Positions 27,265-36,671 are shown, counted from the first letter of the stretch. The stretch is 64,000 nucleotides of DNA from an uncultured Oscillospiraceae bacterium (GCA_949299455.1 CASGAN010000006.1:1-64000), one strand, 5' to 3'. A program made the numbers and translations. The notes: generated by a model not told the origin, from the letters alone.

Positions 27265-28476
27265 TTATTTGTCGTTCATTGCAACAATGCCCGGAAGCTC
27301 TTTGCCCTCGAGGAATTCGAGAGAAGCGCCGCCGCCTGTCGAAATGTGGCTCATCTTGTCGCCGAAGCCCAGGGTGTTGACTGCTGCTGCGGAGTCGCCG
27401 CCGCCGATGATGGTGATTGCATCGGTCTCAGCCAGTGCTTTTGCAACTGCGATGGTGCCTTTTGCGAGGATCGGGTTTTCGAACACGCCCATCGGACCGT
27501 TCCAAACAACGGTTTTTGCGGATTTCACTGCGTCAGCAAACAACTCTGCAGTTTTCTCGCCGATGTCGAGGCCCATGCAGTCAGCCGGGATAGCGTCAGC
27601 TGCAACGGTCTGTACTTCGATTTCCGCATCGATCGGATTCGGGAACTCTTTTGCAACAACACAGTCGATCGGAAGCAGAATTTTCACGCCTTTTTCTTCT
27701 GCTTTTGCGAGCATGTTTTTGCAGTAGTCGATTTTCTCGTTGTCAAGCAGAGAAGTACCAACGCTGTAGCCTTTTGCAGCGAGGAAGGTGTAAGCCATGC
27801 CGCCGCCGATGATCAGCGTATCTGCTTTGTTGAGCAGGTTCTCGATAACATTCAGTTTGTCTGCAACTTTTGCGCCGCCCAGGATGGTGACGAACGGTCT
27901 TGCCGGGTTCTCAACAGCGCCGCCCAAGTATTTGAGCTCTTTCTGCATCAGGTAGCCGACAGCAGCTTCCTCTGTATAAGCAGCAACGCCGACAGTCGAG
28001 CAGTGTGCACGGTGTGCAGCGCCGAATGCATCGTTTACAAAAATATCGCACAGCGAGCCGAGCTCTTTGCTCAGTTCTTCGCCGTTTTTGGTCTCTTCTT
28101 TTCTGTAACGGGTGTTCTGCAGAAGAACAACATCGCCGTCTTTCATCTCAGCAACTGCTTTTTTTGCATTTTCGCCGACAACACAGTCATCAGCAGCAAA
28201 CACAACTTCTTTATTCAGGAGCTCGGACAGACGTTTTGCAACCGGTGCAAGAGAAAGCTCCGGTTTCGGCTCACCTTTCGGTTTGCCAAGGTGCGAGCAA
28301 AGGATCACTTTTGCGCCGTCATCCAGCAGTTTTTTAATGGTCGGCAGTGCAGCAACGATGCGGTTTTCGTCTGTGATCACGCCGTTTTTCAGCGGAACGT
28401 TGAAATCGCAGCGAACGAGCACGCGTTTGCCGGCAGCGTGCAGATCATCAACTGTTTTTTTATTCATGACATTCAT
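27265..28476 (-). CDS. pgk: Phosphoglycerate kinase
   Basis: A 403-residue two-lobe kinase that makes ATP from 1,3-bisphosphoglycerate. It has [24 protein letters not shown], the GGAKVADKL loop and the C-terminal [12 protein letters not shown] and [18 protein letters not shown]. It leads the pgk-tpiA-gpmI operon; gapdh is not in this window. A perfect Rex-type operator overlaps its transcription start. AAGGA lies eight bases before the first ATG; a second in-frame ATG three codons later is possible. Confidence 0.98.
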   Translation of the reverse strand: MNVMNKKTVDDLHAAGKRVLVRCDFNVPLKNGVITDENRIVAALPTIKKLLDDGAKVILCSHLGKPKGEPKPELSLAPVAKRLSELLNKEVVFAADDCVVGENAKKAVAEMKDGDVVLLQNTRYRKEETKNGEELSKELGSLCDIFVNDAFGAAHRAHCSTVGVAAYTEEAAVGYLMQKELKYLGGAVENPARPFVTILGGAKVADKLNVIENLLNKADTLIIGGGMAYTFLAAKGYSVGTSLLDNEKIDYCKNMLAKAEEKGVKILLPIDCVVAKEFPNPIDAEIEVQTVAADAIPADCMGLDIGEKTAELFADAVKSAKTVVWNGPMGVFENPILAKGTIAVAKALAETDAITIIGGGDSAAAVNTLGFGDKMSHISTGGGASLEFLEGKELPGIVAMNDK

Positions 28477-28508
28477 TGGACTCTTCCTTTCGTTTATCGG
28501 AATAATGT

Positions 28509-28528
28509 ATTGTTAACCCCTTAACAAT
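28509..28528. promoter_or_regulatory. Rex operator in front of pgk
   Basis: ATTGTTAA and TTAACAAT separated by CCCC. The inner 18 bases match the Rex consensus TTGTTAA-N4-TTAACAA without mismatch. It starts just after the predicted transcription start, so a bound repressor would block the promoter. Rex releases DNA when NADH is high. Confidence 0.88.
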
Positions 28529-28536
28529 TCATCTTT

Positions 28537-28565
28537 ATTGTACTCTATCCGGGCACTGTTTGCAA
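28537..28565 (-). promoter_or_regulatory. Promoter of pgk-tpiA-gpmI
   Basis: The minus strand has TTGCAA (28565-28560), a 17-base spacer and TACAAT (28542-28537), directly upstream of the Rex box. Confidence 0.75.
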
Positions 28566-28611
28566 GAGGAAACAACCAATTTTTTTCTTTTTTGCGAGGA
28601 ACGCGCACAGC

Positions 28612-29493
28612 TTATTTCATTCCTCTGCGCTGACCTTTCACAATAATGCCCACAACTTTCGGGCCTGCGTTAATCGAAATCGCAGCGCCGATACTGAACA
28701 AGCCGACTGCCTTTTCACCAAATGCCTTCTGCGCCTTTTCCAAAAGTTCCTTGCCCTGCTCGGTGCACATACCTGTCACCGTCAGATACGGCGTATGCGG
28801 AACAGCCGCCGTCTGGGCATGTTTTAACAGCGCCGGAATCACCGCTTTGTCGCCGCGCACCTTTTCAATCACCTTTGTCTCTCCGTCAATAATCGTGATG
28901 ATCGGACGAAGGCCCATCAGCTCGCCGACAAATGCAGCAGCAGCCGGCACGCGGCCCGATTTTTTAACAAAGTTTAATGTGTATGGTGCAAAGTAAATCT
29001 CAACACTGTCGAACCAATCTTCAAGATATGCAATAATCTCCGCAGAAGAAGCGCCGCGTTCTGCTTTTCTTGCAGCTTCCACAACCGGATGACCGTATGC
29101 CACAGTATACGTTTTCGAGTCGACAATGTGAATCAAAAACGTCTCTTTTTTCTCCGGATGCGCCTCATAAAACTGCTCTCTTGCCATGCATGCCGCATTG
29201 TATGTGTTCGAACCGCCGCCGTTAATGGATACGTAGATGAGTTCTGTGTATCCCTCATCGCACACCTTTTGATACTCTTCTTCAAACTGGATCATCGTGA
29301 TCTGCGAGGTGGTCGGAATTTTCGGCGCCGAAAGCAGCATATCGTAAAACTCTTCATTCGTAAAATCGAAGCGCTCCAAATAGCTGTCGTTTCCAACCGT
29401 CACCGGAAATGATAAAATCCGAATCTCATACTGTTCTTCAAGTTCTTTCGGAATATCGCAAGCAGAATCTGTCATGATTTTAATGTGTTTCAT
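28612..29493 (-). CDS. DegV family fatty-acid-binding protein
   Basis: A 293-residue EDD-fold protein. It starts IKIMTDSACDIPKEL and has PTTSQITMIQFEEEYQ, ISINGG-like and TLNFVKKSGRVPAA segments typical of DegV/FakB. In other Firmicutes such proteins present fatty acids to the kinase FakA; no fakA is nearby. The start at 29493 overlaps the trmL stop by four bases (ATGA) and has GGAGG ten bases upstream; the longer frame to 29559 lies inside trmL. Confidence 0.92.
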   Translation of the reverse strand: MKHIKIMTDSACDIPKELEEQYEIRILSFPVTVGNDSYLERFDFTNEEFYDMLLSAPKIPTTSQITMIQFEEEYQKVCDEGYTELIYVSINGGGSNTYNAACMAREQFYEAHPEKKETFLIHIVDSKTYTVAYGHPVVEAARKAERGASSAEIIAYLEDWFDSVEIYFAPYTLNFVKKSGRVPAAAAFVGELMGLRPIITIIDGETKVIEKVRGDKAVIPALLKHAQTAAVPHTPYLTVTGMCTEQGKELLEKAQKAFGEKAVGLFSIGAAISINAGPKVVGIIVKGQRRGMK

Positions 29494-30002
29494 ACAATTT
29501 CGTCCTCCCAAACATAATCGCGAAGTCTTCCGGCAGCAGAAAGCGCCGGGAATCCCCATTGACGCAGTGCTTCATAGACGCCGATGGCCACGGTATTCGA
29601 AAGATTCAAACTGCGTGCCCCTTCAATCATCGGCAGACGCACACACTCGGCCGGATGTTTGCACAAAAGCGATTCCGGCAGTCCTGCATCCTCGCGGCCA
29701 AACACAAGATATGCGCCGTCCGGATAGGAAATATCGCTGTATGTATGATGCGCCTTCGTTGTAAAATAATAAAAAGGTCCTTTGTTCTTCTCAAAGAAAT
29801 CCGTTAAACTCTCATAATATGTAATATCGAGCAAATGCCAATAATCAAGCCCGGCACGTTTTAACTTTTTATCATCAATCGAAAAACCCATCGGCTTGAC
29901 CAGATGCAGTCGCGCACCGGTCGCCGCACAGGTCCTTGCAATGTTGCCGGCATTCTGCGGAATCTGCGGCTCAACCAGCACAATGTTCAGTTCCTTGCTC
30001 AA
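29490..30002 (-). CDS. trmL: tRNA (cytidine/uridine-34-2'-O)-methyltransferase
   Basis: A 170-residue SPOUT methyltransferase that methylates the wobble ribose of tRNA-Leu isoacceptors. It has NIVLVEPQIPQNAGNIARTC, LVFGREDAGLP (SAM knot) and VRLPMIEGARSLNLSNTVAIGVYEALRQ, all family hallmarks. The start is taken as TTG at 30002, because AAAGGATGG lies about nine bases upstream and family proteins begin just before this point; ATG codons at 30020 and 30023 lack a ribosome site. It is coupled to degV. Confidence 0.93.
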   Translation of the reverse strand: MSKELNIVLVEPQIPQNAGNIARTCAATGARLHLVKPMGFSIDDKKLKRAGLDYWHLLDITYYESLTDFFEKNKGPFYYFTTKAHHTYSDISYPDGAYLVFGREDAGLPESLLCKHPAECVRLPMIEGARSLNLSNTVAIGVYEALRQWGFPALSAAGRLRDYVWEDEIV

Positions 30003-30214
30003 AAAGGCCCATCCTTTCATCAATCAAAATTACCCATGATTATCATACCAGAAATCTGATAAAAATACAACACGCACCTTGAAAAAACAACACGTACGAG
30101 AAAAAATGTATTTTTTTGCGAGAAATCCGCATACAATTTACACTTTTGTCATGAATCCGCATGCCGCTTCGACTAAAATAAAAAAGATGAAATAAACCGT
30201 GAGGATGTGTTGTT

Positions 30215-31087
30215 TTGTTTGGATATATAAAACCCCATAAACCGGAGATGAAGGTCAAAGAGTTTGATACCTTCCAATCCGTCTACTGCGGGTTATGCAA
30301 ACAGCTCCGCCGTTCTTACGGTCCGTTTGCCAGTTTGACACTGAGCTACGATTTCACGTTCATGGCAGTGGTTGGCTTATCGATGGAAGAAAACTGCACG
30401 GGATTCACCAAATGTTTTTGTCCCGGCAACCCGCTCAAACGAAAAGCCTGCGTGCAGGAAAGCGAAACGATGCGCTACTGTGCATCCGCGGCAATGCTGA
30501 TGCTTTATTATAAAGTGAAAGACAATTTGCACGATGCACCGTTTTTCAAAAAAGCGGCACCGCTTTTTCTTCTTCCCTTTGCCGCTCTGGCGAGAAACAA
30601 AGCAAAAAAAGCATACCCTGATGCTGACCGCGTCTTATCGGATACCATGCGTGAGCAGGCAAAGCTCGAACGCGCAAACACCAAAAGCATCGATCGTGCC
30701 GCCGATCCGACGGCAACCGCTCTGGCAAAACTATGCGAATCGTTTTCCGACGACGAGCGTCAAAAAGTTATTTTAAACCGATTCGGCTATCTGGTTGGCC
30801 GGTATGTCTATTTCATGGACGCGCTTGACGATTTGGAAGAAGACGAAAAGAGAGGCGGTTACAATCCGTTTTTGGCCTCAGCGGACGGCAATCTTACAAA
30901 AGATGCGCAGTATCTTCGTGCACAGCAAATCATCAATCTCACAATCGGTGAAATCGCGCGGGCATATGAACTGCTTGACCGCAAACGATACATTCCGATT
31001 CTTGATAATATTATTTATGAAGGCTTCAAAGAACAGCTGCAAGCCATTCTTTTAAAAAAGGAGAAACCAAATGAAAAACCCGTATGA
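30215..31087 (+). CDS. DUF5685 family cysteine-containing protein
   Basis: A 290-residue soluble protein opening MFGYIKPHKPEMKVKEFDTF, the conserved start of DUF5685, which supports the TTG start at 30215 (GAGG nine bases upstream). Cysteines fall at 25, 28 (YCGLC), 61, 67, 69, 79 and 89, enough for a metal site. The rest is helical, with an acidic stretch (DALDDLEEDEKRGG) that could also bind metal. Function is unknown. It overlaps the next gene, a J-domain protein with a cysteine-rich tail, by 17 bases; such coupling suggests the two proteins work together. Confidence 0.8.
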   Translation: MFGYIKPHKPEMKVKEFDTFQSVYCGLCKQLRRSYGPFASLTLSYDFTFMAVVGLSMEENCTGFTKCFCPGNPLKRKACVQESETMRYCASAAMLMLYYKVKDNLHDAPFFKKAAPLFLLPFAALARNKAKKAYPDADRVLSDTMREQAKLERANTKSIDRAADPTATALAKLCESFSDDERQKVILNRFGYLVGRYVYFMDALDDLEEDEKRGGYNPFLASADGNLTKDAQYLRAQQIINLTIGEIARAYELLDRKRYIPILDNIIYEGFKEQLQAILLKKEKPNEKPV

Positions 31088-31706
31088 CGTACTCGGCGTA
31101 TCCCCTTCCGCAACCGATGAGGAAGTAAAATCCGCTTACCGCACGCTTGCAAAAAAATATCACCCGGACAACTATGCTGACAGTCCGCTCGCAGAATTTG
31201 CAAGCGAAAAAATGAGCGAAGTAAACGCCGCATTCGATCAGATCATGGACGAGCGGCGTGCAGGCGGCGCGCGTTCACAGAATCCGTATGCCAACCGGCA
31301 GTATGGTGCTTCCTCTGCATTCGCGGATGTCCGCACCTTAATTCAGAGCCGCCGTTTGGTGGAAGCAGAGGAACTTTTGGACGGCACGCCGATCAATCAG
31401 CGAAATGCCGAATGGTATTTCTTGAAAGGCTCGATTTTCTATGCGCGCGGCTGGCTTGAAGATGCGGCAAACCACTTCGAATCGGCATGCCGCATGGACC
31501 CGAACAACGCGGAATACCGGGCGGCTTATTCCCGCATCGGCTGGCAGCGTCAGGGCAATATGGGCGGCTTCGGCGGCGGTATGTACCGAACACCAACCTC
31601 ACAGCGGTCGATGGGCGGCTGCAGTGCCTGCGATGTATGTCAAGGGTTAATCTGCGCCGACTGCTGCTGCGAATGTATGGGCGGCGATCTGATCAGCTGC
31701 TGTTAA
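31071..31706 (+). CDS. J-domain protein with ten-cysteine tail
   Basis: A 211-residue protein with an N-terminal J domain (about 1-68, HPD at 31-33). A middle region (about 95-165) looks like TPR-type helices (VEAEELLDG, WYFLKGSIFYARG, DAANHFESACRMDP). A Gly-rich linker follows, then a tail with ten cysteines in the last 29 residues (CSACDVC, LIC, DCCCEC, SCC). It lacks the DnaJ zinc fingers and client domain, so it is a specialised J-protein that would recruit DnaK to a particular client. The tail suggests metal or Fe-S binding, or lipidation, but this is inference. It starts inside the DUF5685 gene. Confidence 0.85.
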   Translation: MKNPYDVLGVSPSATDEEVKSAYRTLAKKYHPDNYADSPLAEFASEKMSEVNAAFDQIMDERRAGGARSQNPYANRQYGASSAFADVRTLIQSRRLVEAEELLDGTPINQRNAEWYFLKGSIFYARGWLEDAANHFESACRMDPNNAEYRAAYSRIGWQRQGNMGGFGGGMYRTPTSQRSMGGCSACDVCQGLICADCCCECMGGDLISCC

Positions 31707-31713
31707 TCAAACA

Positions 31714-31742
31714 AAAGCCGGGGATTCCCCGGTTTTCTCTTT
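31714..31742 (+). terminator. Terminator of the DUF5685/J-domain pair
   Basis: Stem AAGCCGGGGA with complement TCCCCGGTTTT, tight loop and T-rich tail, eight bases past the stop. Confidence 0.85.
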
Positions 31743-31770
31743 ATTTTCATGACAGGAAGGAACGTTTTGC

Positions 31771-32313
31771 ATGAACGCAAGCAAACGAAGCAGCATGCGT
31801 GCGGCACTGGGCGGCATCGTCTGTGCGCTAAGCCTTGTCTGCATGTTTTTGTCAGGCGTATTCCCGTTTGCGGAATACACCTGTCCGGCACTGGCTGGCA
31901 TTGTTTTAATCGTGCTGGTACTCGAATTCGGCAGAAAAACCGCTTGGATCGCCTATGGCGCGGTGGCGCTTCTCTCTTTATTCATCACGCCGAACAAAGA
32001 ATCCGCCATGTTGTTTCTCGTGTTTCTCGGCTACTACCCCATTGCCAAAAGCTGCTTTGAACAGCTAAAAAGCCGCACCGCCGAATGGGTGCTCAAATTC
32101 CTTCTATTCAATCTCTCGTGTGCCGCCGGATACGCAGTACTCATTTTCCTGTTTGGCATGCAGGAGCTTTTGTCAGAAATGAGCATGGGATTTGCATGGG
32201 GCATTGCTGTGTTCTGGATTGCGGCAAACGGCGTGTTTTTGATCTATGATTTCGCGCTTTCCCGATTGGTATTCATCTATCAGACCGTTATTCGCCCGAA
32301 AATTCGATTATGA
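31771..32313 (+). CDS. Conserved membrane protein of unknown function
   Basis: A 180-residue protein with about five hydrophobic helices (roughly 10-30, 38-55, 58-75, 105-127, 140-165) and the motif [23 protein letters not shown] in the middle. Similar proteins are common in Clostridia, but I know no function; some look like small transporter subunits. It is transcribed alone between two terminators, next to the DUF5685/J-domain pair. Confidence 0.72.
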   Translation: MNASKRSSMRAALGGIVCALSLVCMFLSGVFPFAEYTCPALAGIVLIVLVLEFGRKTAWIAYGAVALLSLFITPNKESAMLFLVFLGYYPIAKSCFEQLKSRTAEWVLKFLLFNLSCAAGYAVLIFLFGMQELLSEMSMGFAWGIAVFWIAANGVFLIYDFALSRLVFIYQTVIRPKIRL

Positions 32314-32321
32314 TTCCACAC

Positions 32322-32379
32322 GGATGGAAAACGACTGTTGAAAACGTGCCAATTTCAGTCGTTTTCCATCCTGTTTTTT
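32322..32379 (+). terminator. Long-loop terminator after the membrane-protein gene
   Basis: A 16-base perfect stem (GGATGGAAAACGACTG with its complement), 18-base loop and seven T. It lies between the membrane protein and typA. Confidence 0.85.
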
Positions 32380-32494
32380 TGGCGCAACTACTGAAAACCA
32401 CTGTGCACGCTGGAATTTGCCGCAAAAAGCCTGTATAATAAAAACCGACATTTCTATCATCTTGTTTGACTCATTGAAAGGAGTTTTTTTCACA

Positions 32495-34318
32495 ATGATT
32501 CGTGAAGATCTTCGTAATATTGCAATTATCGCGCACGTTGACCACGGCAAAACGACGCTGGTCGACGAAATGTTAAAACAGGGCGGTGCATTCCGTGAAA
32601 ACCAGGTCGTCGCAGACCGTGTCATGGACTCGAACGCCATCGAACGTGAGCGCGGCATCACCATCCTCGCAAAAAACACCGCCGCACACTATAACGGCGT
32701 CAAAATCAATATCATCGACACCCCCGGCCACGCCGACTTCTCCGGCGAGGTGGAGCGTATCTTGAAAATGGTCAACGGCGTTGTCCTGCTCGTTGACGCA
32801 GCAGAAGGCCCGATGCCGCAGACCCGTTTCGTATTACAGAAATCGCTCGAGCTCGGCCACAAGGTCATCATCGCAGTCAACAAAATCGACCGTCCGGACG
32901 CACGCTGCCACGAAGTCGTGGACGAAGTACTCGAGCTTCTCTTGGATCTCGACGCAACCGAGGAACAGCTCGAAAGCCCGGTGCTGTTCTGCTCCGGTCG
33001 TGACGGCACTGCTTCGTTGTCGCCGGATCACATGGGCACCGATTTAAAACCGCTGTTTGATGCAATCATCAATCACTTTGATCCGCCGCAGGGCGACGAA
33101 ACCGCACCGCTTCAGGTGCTCGTTTCCGCCATCGACTATAACGACTATGTCGGCAGAATCGGTATCGGACGCATTGAACGCGGTGAGATCCGTCAGAATC
33201 AGGACGTCATTGTCGCGGACTACCACGAGTCAAAACAGCCGTACAAAGGCCGCATCGTTTCGCTCAATCAGATTGAAGGCTTAAAACGTGTGCCGGCTGA
33301 AACGGCAAAAGTCGGCGATATCATCATCTTCTCCGGCATCGAAAACATCACAATCGGTGATACACTGTGTGCACCGTCGTGCGTGGAGCCGCTGCCGTTT
33401 GTCAAAATTTCCGAACCGACCGTCGAAATGACATTCTCGGTAAACGACAGTCCGTTTGCCGGCAGAGAGGGCAAATTCGTCACCTCCCGCCAGATTCGTG
33501 ACCGTCTGTTCCGTGAGCTGTTAAAAGACGTTTCGCTGCGTGTCACCGAAACCGACAATGCCGACAGCTTAAAAGTTGCAGGCCGCGGCGAAATGCACTT
33601 GTCCATCCTCATTGAAAATATGCGCCGTGAGGGCTATGAATTCTCTGTAAACCCGCCGCGTGTCCTGATGAAAGAGATCGACGGCGTAACATGTGAACCG
33701 ATGGAGCGACTGATGATCGACGTTCCGGAAAACTGCGTCGGCAGTGTTATGGAAAAACTCGGCAGCCGCAAAGGTGAGCTGTTGCAGATGAATCCGCAGG
33801 GCAGCCGCATGCGCATTGAATTTTTGATTCCGTCCCGCGGACTGTTTGGCTATCGCAGCGAATTTTTGACCGACACCAAAGGTGAAGGCATTTTGAACGC
33901 AATTTTCGATTCCTACCAGCCGTATAAAGGCGAGATCACCCGCCGTGCAAACGGTTCGCTCATCTCCTATGAAACCGGCGTTTCCGTTGTATACGGTCTT
34001 TACAACGCACAGGAGCGCGGCACACTGTTTATTGATGCAGGTGTTGACGTGTACGAGGGCATGGTCATCGGCTGTTCCCCGAAAACAGAGGACATGGTTG
34101 TAAACGTCTGCAAGAAAAAACAACTCACAAATACCCGTGCATCCGGCAGTGATGACGCACTCCGCCTGACACCGCCGCGCCGCATGAGCCTTGAGGAATG
34201 CTTGGAATTCATGGCAGAGGACGAGCTTTTGGAGATCACACCGGAGAATATCCGCATCCGCAAAGCAATCCTCGACAACAACCTGCGCGCAAAAGCAAAC
34301 AGCAAAAAGAAAGCATAA
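32495..34318 (+). CDS. typA: Translational GTPase TypA/BipA
   Basis: A 607-residue ribosome-associated GTPase of the EF-G family, linked to 50S assembly and stress growth. G motifs are clear: [31 protein letters not shown]. Domain II/III-like and C-terminal parts follow with [20 protein letters not shown]. The ATG at 32495 follows AAAGGAG; the upstream extension to 32417 lies in the promoter region and is not real. Confidence 0.97.
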   Translation: MIREDLRNIAIIAHVDHGKTTLVDEMLKQGGAFRENQVVADRVMDSNAIERERGITILAKNTAAHYNGVKINIIDTPGHADFSGEVERILKMVNGVVLLVDAAEGPMPQTRFVLQKSLELGHKVIIAVNKIDRPDARCHEVVDEVLELLLDLDATEEQLESPVLFCSGRDGTASLSPDHMGTDLKPLFDAIINHFDPPQGDETAPLQVLVSAIDYNDYVGRIGIGRIERGEIRQNQDVIVADYHESKQPYKGRIVSLNQIEGLKRVPAETAKVGDIIIFSGIENITIGDTLCAPSCVEPLPFVKISEPTVEMTFSVNDSPFAGREGKFVTSRQIRDRLFRELLKDVSLRVTETDNADSLKVAGRGEMHLSILIENMRREGYEFSVNPPRVLMKEIDGVTCEPMERLMIDVPENCVGSVMEKLGSRKGELLQMNPQGSRMRIEFLIPSRGLFGYRSEFLTDTKGEGILNAIFDSYQPYKGEITRRANGSLISYETGVSVVYGLYNAQERGTLFIDAGVDVYEGMVIGCSPKTEDMVVNVCKKKQLTNTRASGSDDALRLTPPRRMSLEECLEFMAEDELLEITPENIRIRKAILDNNLRAKANSKKKA

Positions 34319-34338
34319 GTTATTGCGGGGAATTTGTT

Positions 34339-34956
34339 ATGAGTAAAAGTGAAATGCGAATCCGCATGGAAGAAGGCCGTTTGTATCTTCCGAGCGACGA
34401 AACGATCACCAGCGAACAGTTTGTCTATCTTGACAGACTATATGATTTCAATCAGACGCGTCCGACCGAACTTGCAAAGCGCGAGCAAATGCTCAAAGAA
34501 ATGTTTGCAGAAATCGGCGAAGGCTGTTATATCGAACCGCCGTTTCATTCAAACTGGGGCGGCAAGCATGTGCATTTCGGAAATGACGTTTATGCAAATT
34601 TCAATTTGACTTTGGTCGACGACGGACATATCTATGTCGGTGACTGCGTGATGTTCGGTCCGAATGTAACAGTTGCAACGGCTGGTCATCCGATTGAGCC
34701 AACACTTCGCCGGCAGGCTGCACAGTTTAACATGGATGTGCATATCGGCGCAAACGTCTGGATCGGTGCAGGAACGGTGATTGTGCCAGGCGTTACGATC
34801 GGTGAAAACAGTGTCATCGGCGCCGGCAGCGTTGTCACACGCGATATCCCGGCGAATGTCGTAGCCGTAGGCAATCCGTGCCGCGTGATGCGCGAGATCT
34901 GCGACCGTGACCGGGAATATTACTACAAGGACAGAAAAATCGACTTATTCCTCTAA
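34339..34956 (+). CDS. Sugar O-acetyltransferase (Maa/LacA type)
   Basis: A 205-residue left-handed beta-helix acetyltransferase. The N-terminal maltose-acetyltransferase cap (about 5-60, LYLPSDETITSEQ) is followed by hexapeptide repeats (IYVGDCVMFGPNVTVATAGHP, containing the catalytic His). The C-terminal coils read VWIGAGTVIVPGVTIGENSVIGAGSVVTRDIPANVVAVGNP. It acetylates sugars from acetyl-CoA; the sugar is unknown. GGGGAA lies nine bases before the ATG at 34339. It begins 20 bases after typA and ends at a terminator. Confidence 0.92.
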   Translation: MSKSEMRIRMEEGRLYLPSDETITSEQFVYLDRLYDFNQTRPTELAKREQMLKEMFAEIGEGCYIEPPFHSNWGGKHVHFGNDVYANFNLTLVDDGHIYVGDCVMFGPNVTVATAGHPIEPTLRRQAAQFNMDVHIGANVWIGAGTVIVPGVTIGENSVIGAGSVVTRDIPANVVAVGNPCRVMREICDRDREYYYKDRKIDLFL

Positions 34957-34960
34957 GTAG

Positions 34961-34995
34961 AAAAGCCATTACACCGCATGTGTAATGGCTTTTTT
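34961..34995 (+). terminator. Terminator of typA-acetyltransferase unit
   Basis: Perfect 14-base stem AAAAGCCATTACAC with its complement, loop CGCAT, T-run; directly after the stop. Confidence 0.92.
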
Positions 34996-35071
34996 GATGA
35001 AATGAATCTTTTTCTGATTTTTCCTCCAAAAACAAGCCTCTTTTTTGCTTTCTATATTACACAACGATGAA

Positions 35072-35103
35072 TTTTGCAAGAATTCGAAATCATTCTTGCA
35101 AAA
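35072..35103. promoter_or_regulatory. Perfect 12-base inverted repeat over the aminotransferase -35 box
   Basis: TTTTGCAAGAAT and ATTCTTGCAAAA are exact complements with eight bases between them. The right arm contains the -35 hexamer, a classic repressor position. The regulator is unknown. Confidence 0.5.
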
Positions 35104-35124
35104 TCGCATAAGATGGTGTACACT
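35096..35124 (+). promoter_or_regulatory. Promoter of the aminotransferase gene
   Basis: TTGCAA, a 17-base spacer and TACACT lie 35 bases before the start codon. Confidence 0.65.
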
Positions 35125-35159
35125 ATACAAGACAGATCATGAACTTCGGAGGTCTTTGC

Positions 35160-36440
35160 ATGAAACAGTATGCTTCTATGACACACGCAGAGCAGAAAGC
35201 GGAATACGACCGCCTGCTCAATGAATATCGCGCATTTTGCGACCAGCATCTTTCACTCGATATGTCCCGCGGCAAACCGAGCAACGAACAGCTTGAGCTT
35301 TCGATGCCGATGCTTGACGTCCTGCACGGTCAGCATGATATGCGTGCAGAAGGCGGCGTGGATATCCGCAACTACGGTCAGCTCGACGGTATTCCGGAAG
35401 TAAAACGGATTTTTGCAGACCTGCTCGAAGTGGAACCGGACAACATCATGGTAGGCGGCAACTCGAGCCTTAACATGATGTTCGACTGCATCAACTGGGC
35501 GGAAGCGCTCGGCATCATGGGCTGCACCCCGTGGGCAAAACTTGATAAAGTCAAATTTCTCTGCCCGGTACCGGGATATGACCGTCATTTCTCTATCTGC
35601 GAACTGTTCGGCATCGAAATGATCAACATTCCGATGAAAGAAGACGGCCCGGACATGGATTTGGTACGCGAATATGTCGAGAACGATGATTCCGTCAAAG
35701 GCATCTGGTGCGTGCCGAAATATTCGAACCCGACCGGCATCACCTATTCGGATGACGTTGTCCGCGCATTTGCTGCACTGAAACCGGCAGCAAAAGATTT
35801 CCGTATCTTCTGGGACAACGCATACTGCGTTCATCATTTGTCCGATACACCGGATCAGCTCTTAAACATCTTCACCGCCTGCAAAGAACAGGGCAGCGAA
35901 GATCTTGTCTATGAATTTACATCTTCTTCGAAAATCAGCTTCAGCGGCGCAGGTATCGCAGTCGTTGCTGCAAGCAAAGCAAACATGGCAGATTTAAAGA
36001 GCAAACGTACTATCCAGACGATTGGTCCGAACAAAGTCGTTCAGCTTATGCACGCACGTTACTTCCATACAGCAGACGGCATCCGCGATCATATGAAAAA
36101 ACACCGCGCGCTGATCGAACCGAAATTCAATGTTGTGTTGAATGCATTTGATAAAGAGCTGTCCGGACTGGACATTGCTTCCTACACCCGTCCGAACGGC
36201 GGTTACTTCATTTCGTTTGACACCATGCCGGGCTGTGCAAGCCGTGTCGGTGAATTGTGCAAACAGGCAGGCGTTGTGCTGACAACTGTTGGCGCAACCT
36301 TCCCGTATGGAAAAGATCCGGAGGACAAAAACATCCGTGTGGCACCAACTTTCCCGTCGATCGAAGAACTGTCGCAGGCAGTCACACTGTTCTGCCTGTG
36401 CGTAAAAATGGCTTCGCTCGAAAAACTCATGAACGCATAA
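35160..36440 (+). CDS. PLP-dependent aminotransferase, class I/II fold (aspartate-type)
   Basis: A 426-residue fold-type I aminotransferase of the family that includes actinobacterial AspT (PF12897). It has SLDMSRGKPSNEQLELSMPM, the PLP pocket YSNPTGITYSDD, DNAYCVHH and the Schiff-base Lys in FTSSSKISFSGAG, then GGYFISFDT and IRVAPTFP near the end (the substrate-carboxylate Arg). The likely substrate is aspartate or another amino acid with 2-oxoglutarate, inferred from the family. The ATG at 35160 has GGAGG seven bases upstream. Confidence 0.9.
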   Translation: MKQYASMTHAEQKAEYDRLLNEYRAFCDQHLSLDMSRGKPSNEQLELSMPMLDVLHGQHDMRAEGGVDIRNYGQLDGIPEVKRIFADLLEVEPDNIMVGGNSSLNMMFDCINWAEALGIMGCTPWAKLDKVKFLCPVPGYDRHFSICELFGIEMINIPMKEDGPDMDLVREYVENDDSVKGIWCVPKYSNPTGITYSDDVVRAFAALKPAAKDFRIFWDNAYCVHHLSDTPDQLLNIFTACKEQGSEDLVYEFTSSSKISFSGAGIAVVAASKANMADLKSKRTIQTIGPNKVVQLMHARYFHTADGIRDHMKKHRALIEPKFNVVLNAFDKELSGLDIASYTRPNGGYFISFDTMPGCASRVGELCKQAGVVLTTVGATFPYGKDPEDKNIRVAPTFPSIEELSQAVTLFCLCVKMASLEKLMNA

Positions 36441-36466
36441 TCCGAATATCTCCTTACGATACACAC

Positions 36467-36502
36467 AAAAAAAGAACAAGGCAAATGCCTTGTTCTTTTT
36501 TT
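36467..36502. terminator. Shared terminator of the aminotransferase and the small-protein gene
   Basis: Palindrome with A7 on one side and T7 on the other around AAGGCA/TGCCTT, between converging genes. Confidence 0.9.
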
Positions 36503-36518
36503 ACTTGTTTTAAACTTT

Positions 36519-36671
36519 TTAAAGGTCGTCCGCATCCTGCACCGGCGTTTCTTTGCGGCGCCGGCATACACCGGTATAGCTTCCAAACGGATCGGTACTG
36601 CTTTTTTCCTGTCCGGCTTTCACAATGCGCATTGCCTTTTTCTGCGGACGCTTCATCTTTTGCTCTTTCAA
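36519..36671 (-). CDS. Small conserved protein, DPFGSYTG...PVQDADDL type
   Basis: A 50-residue basic-then-acidic protein. The N-terminus is Lys/Arg-rich, followed by STDPFGSYTGV and the acidic end PVQDADDL, a pattern I recall from many unnamed small clostridial proteins. The start is a TTG at 36671 with AAAGGAG ten bases upstream; the first ATG in frame (36656) lies too far from it. It follows the MBL-hydrolase gene by 68 bases on the same strand and ends before a strong terminator. Its function is unknown, and it is short enough to be missed by standard callers. Confidence 0.65.
   Translation of the reverse strand: MKEQKMKRPQKKAMRIVKAGQEKSSTDPFGSYTGVCRRRKETPVQDADDL

Noticed and set aside
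27346-28524. A 392-residue open frame on the plus strand opposite pgk
   Set aside because: Same reasons: antisense of a conserved gene, odd composition, no start signals.
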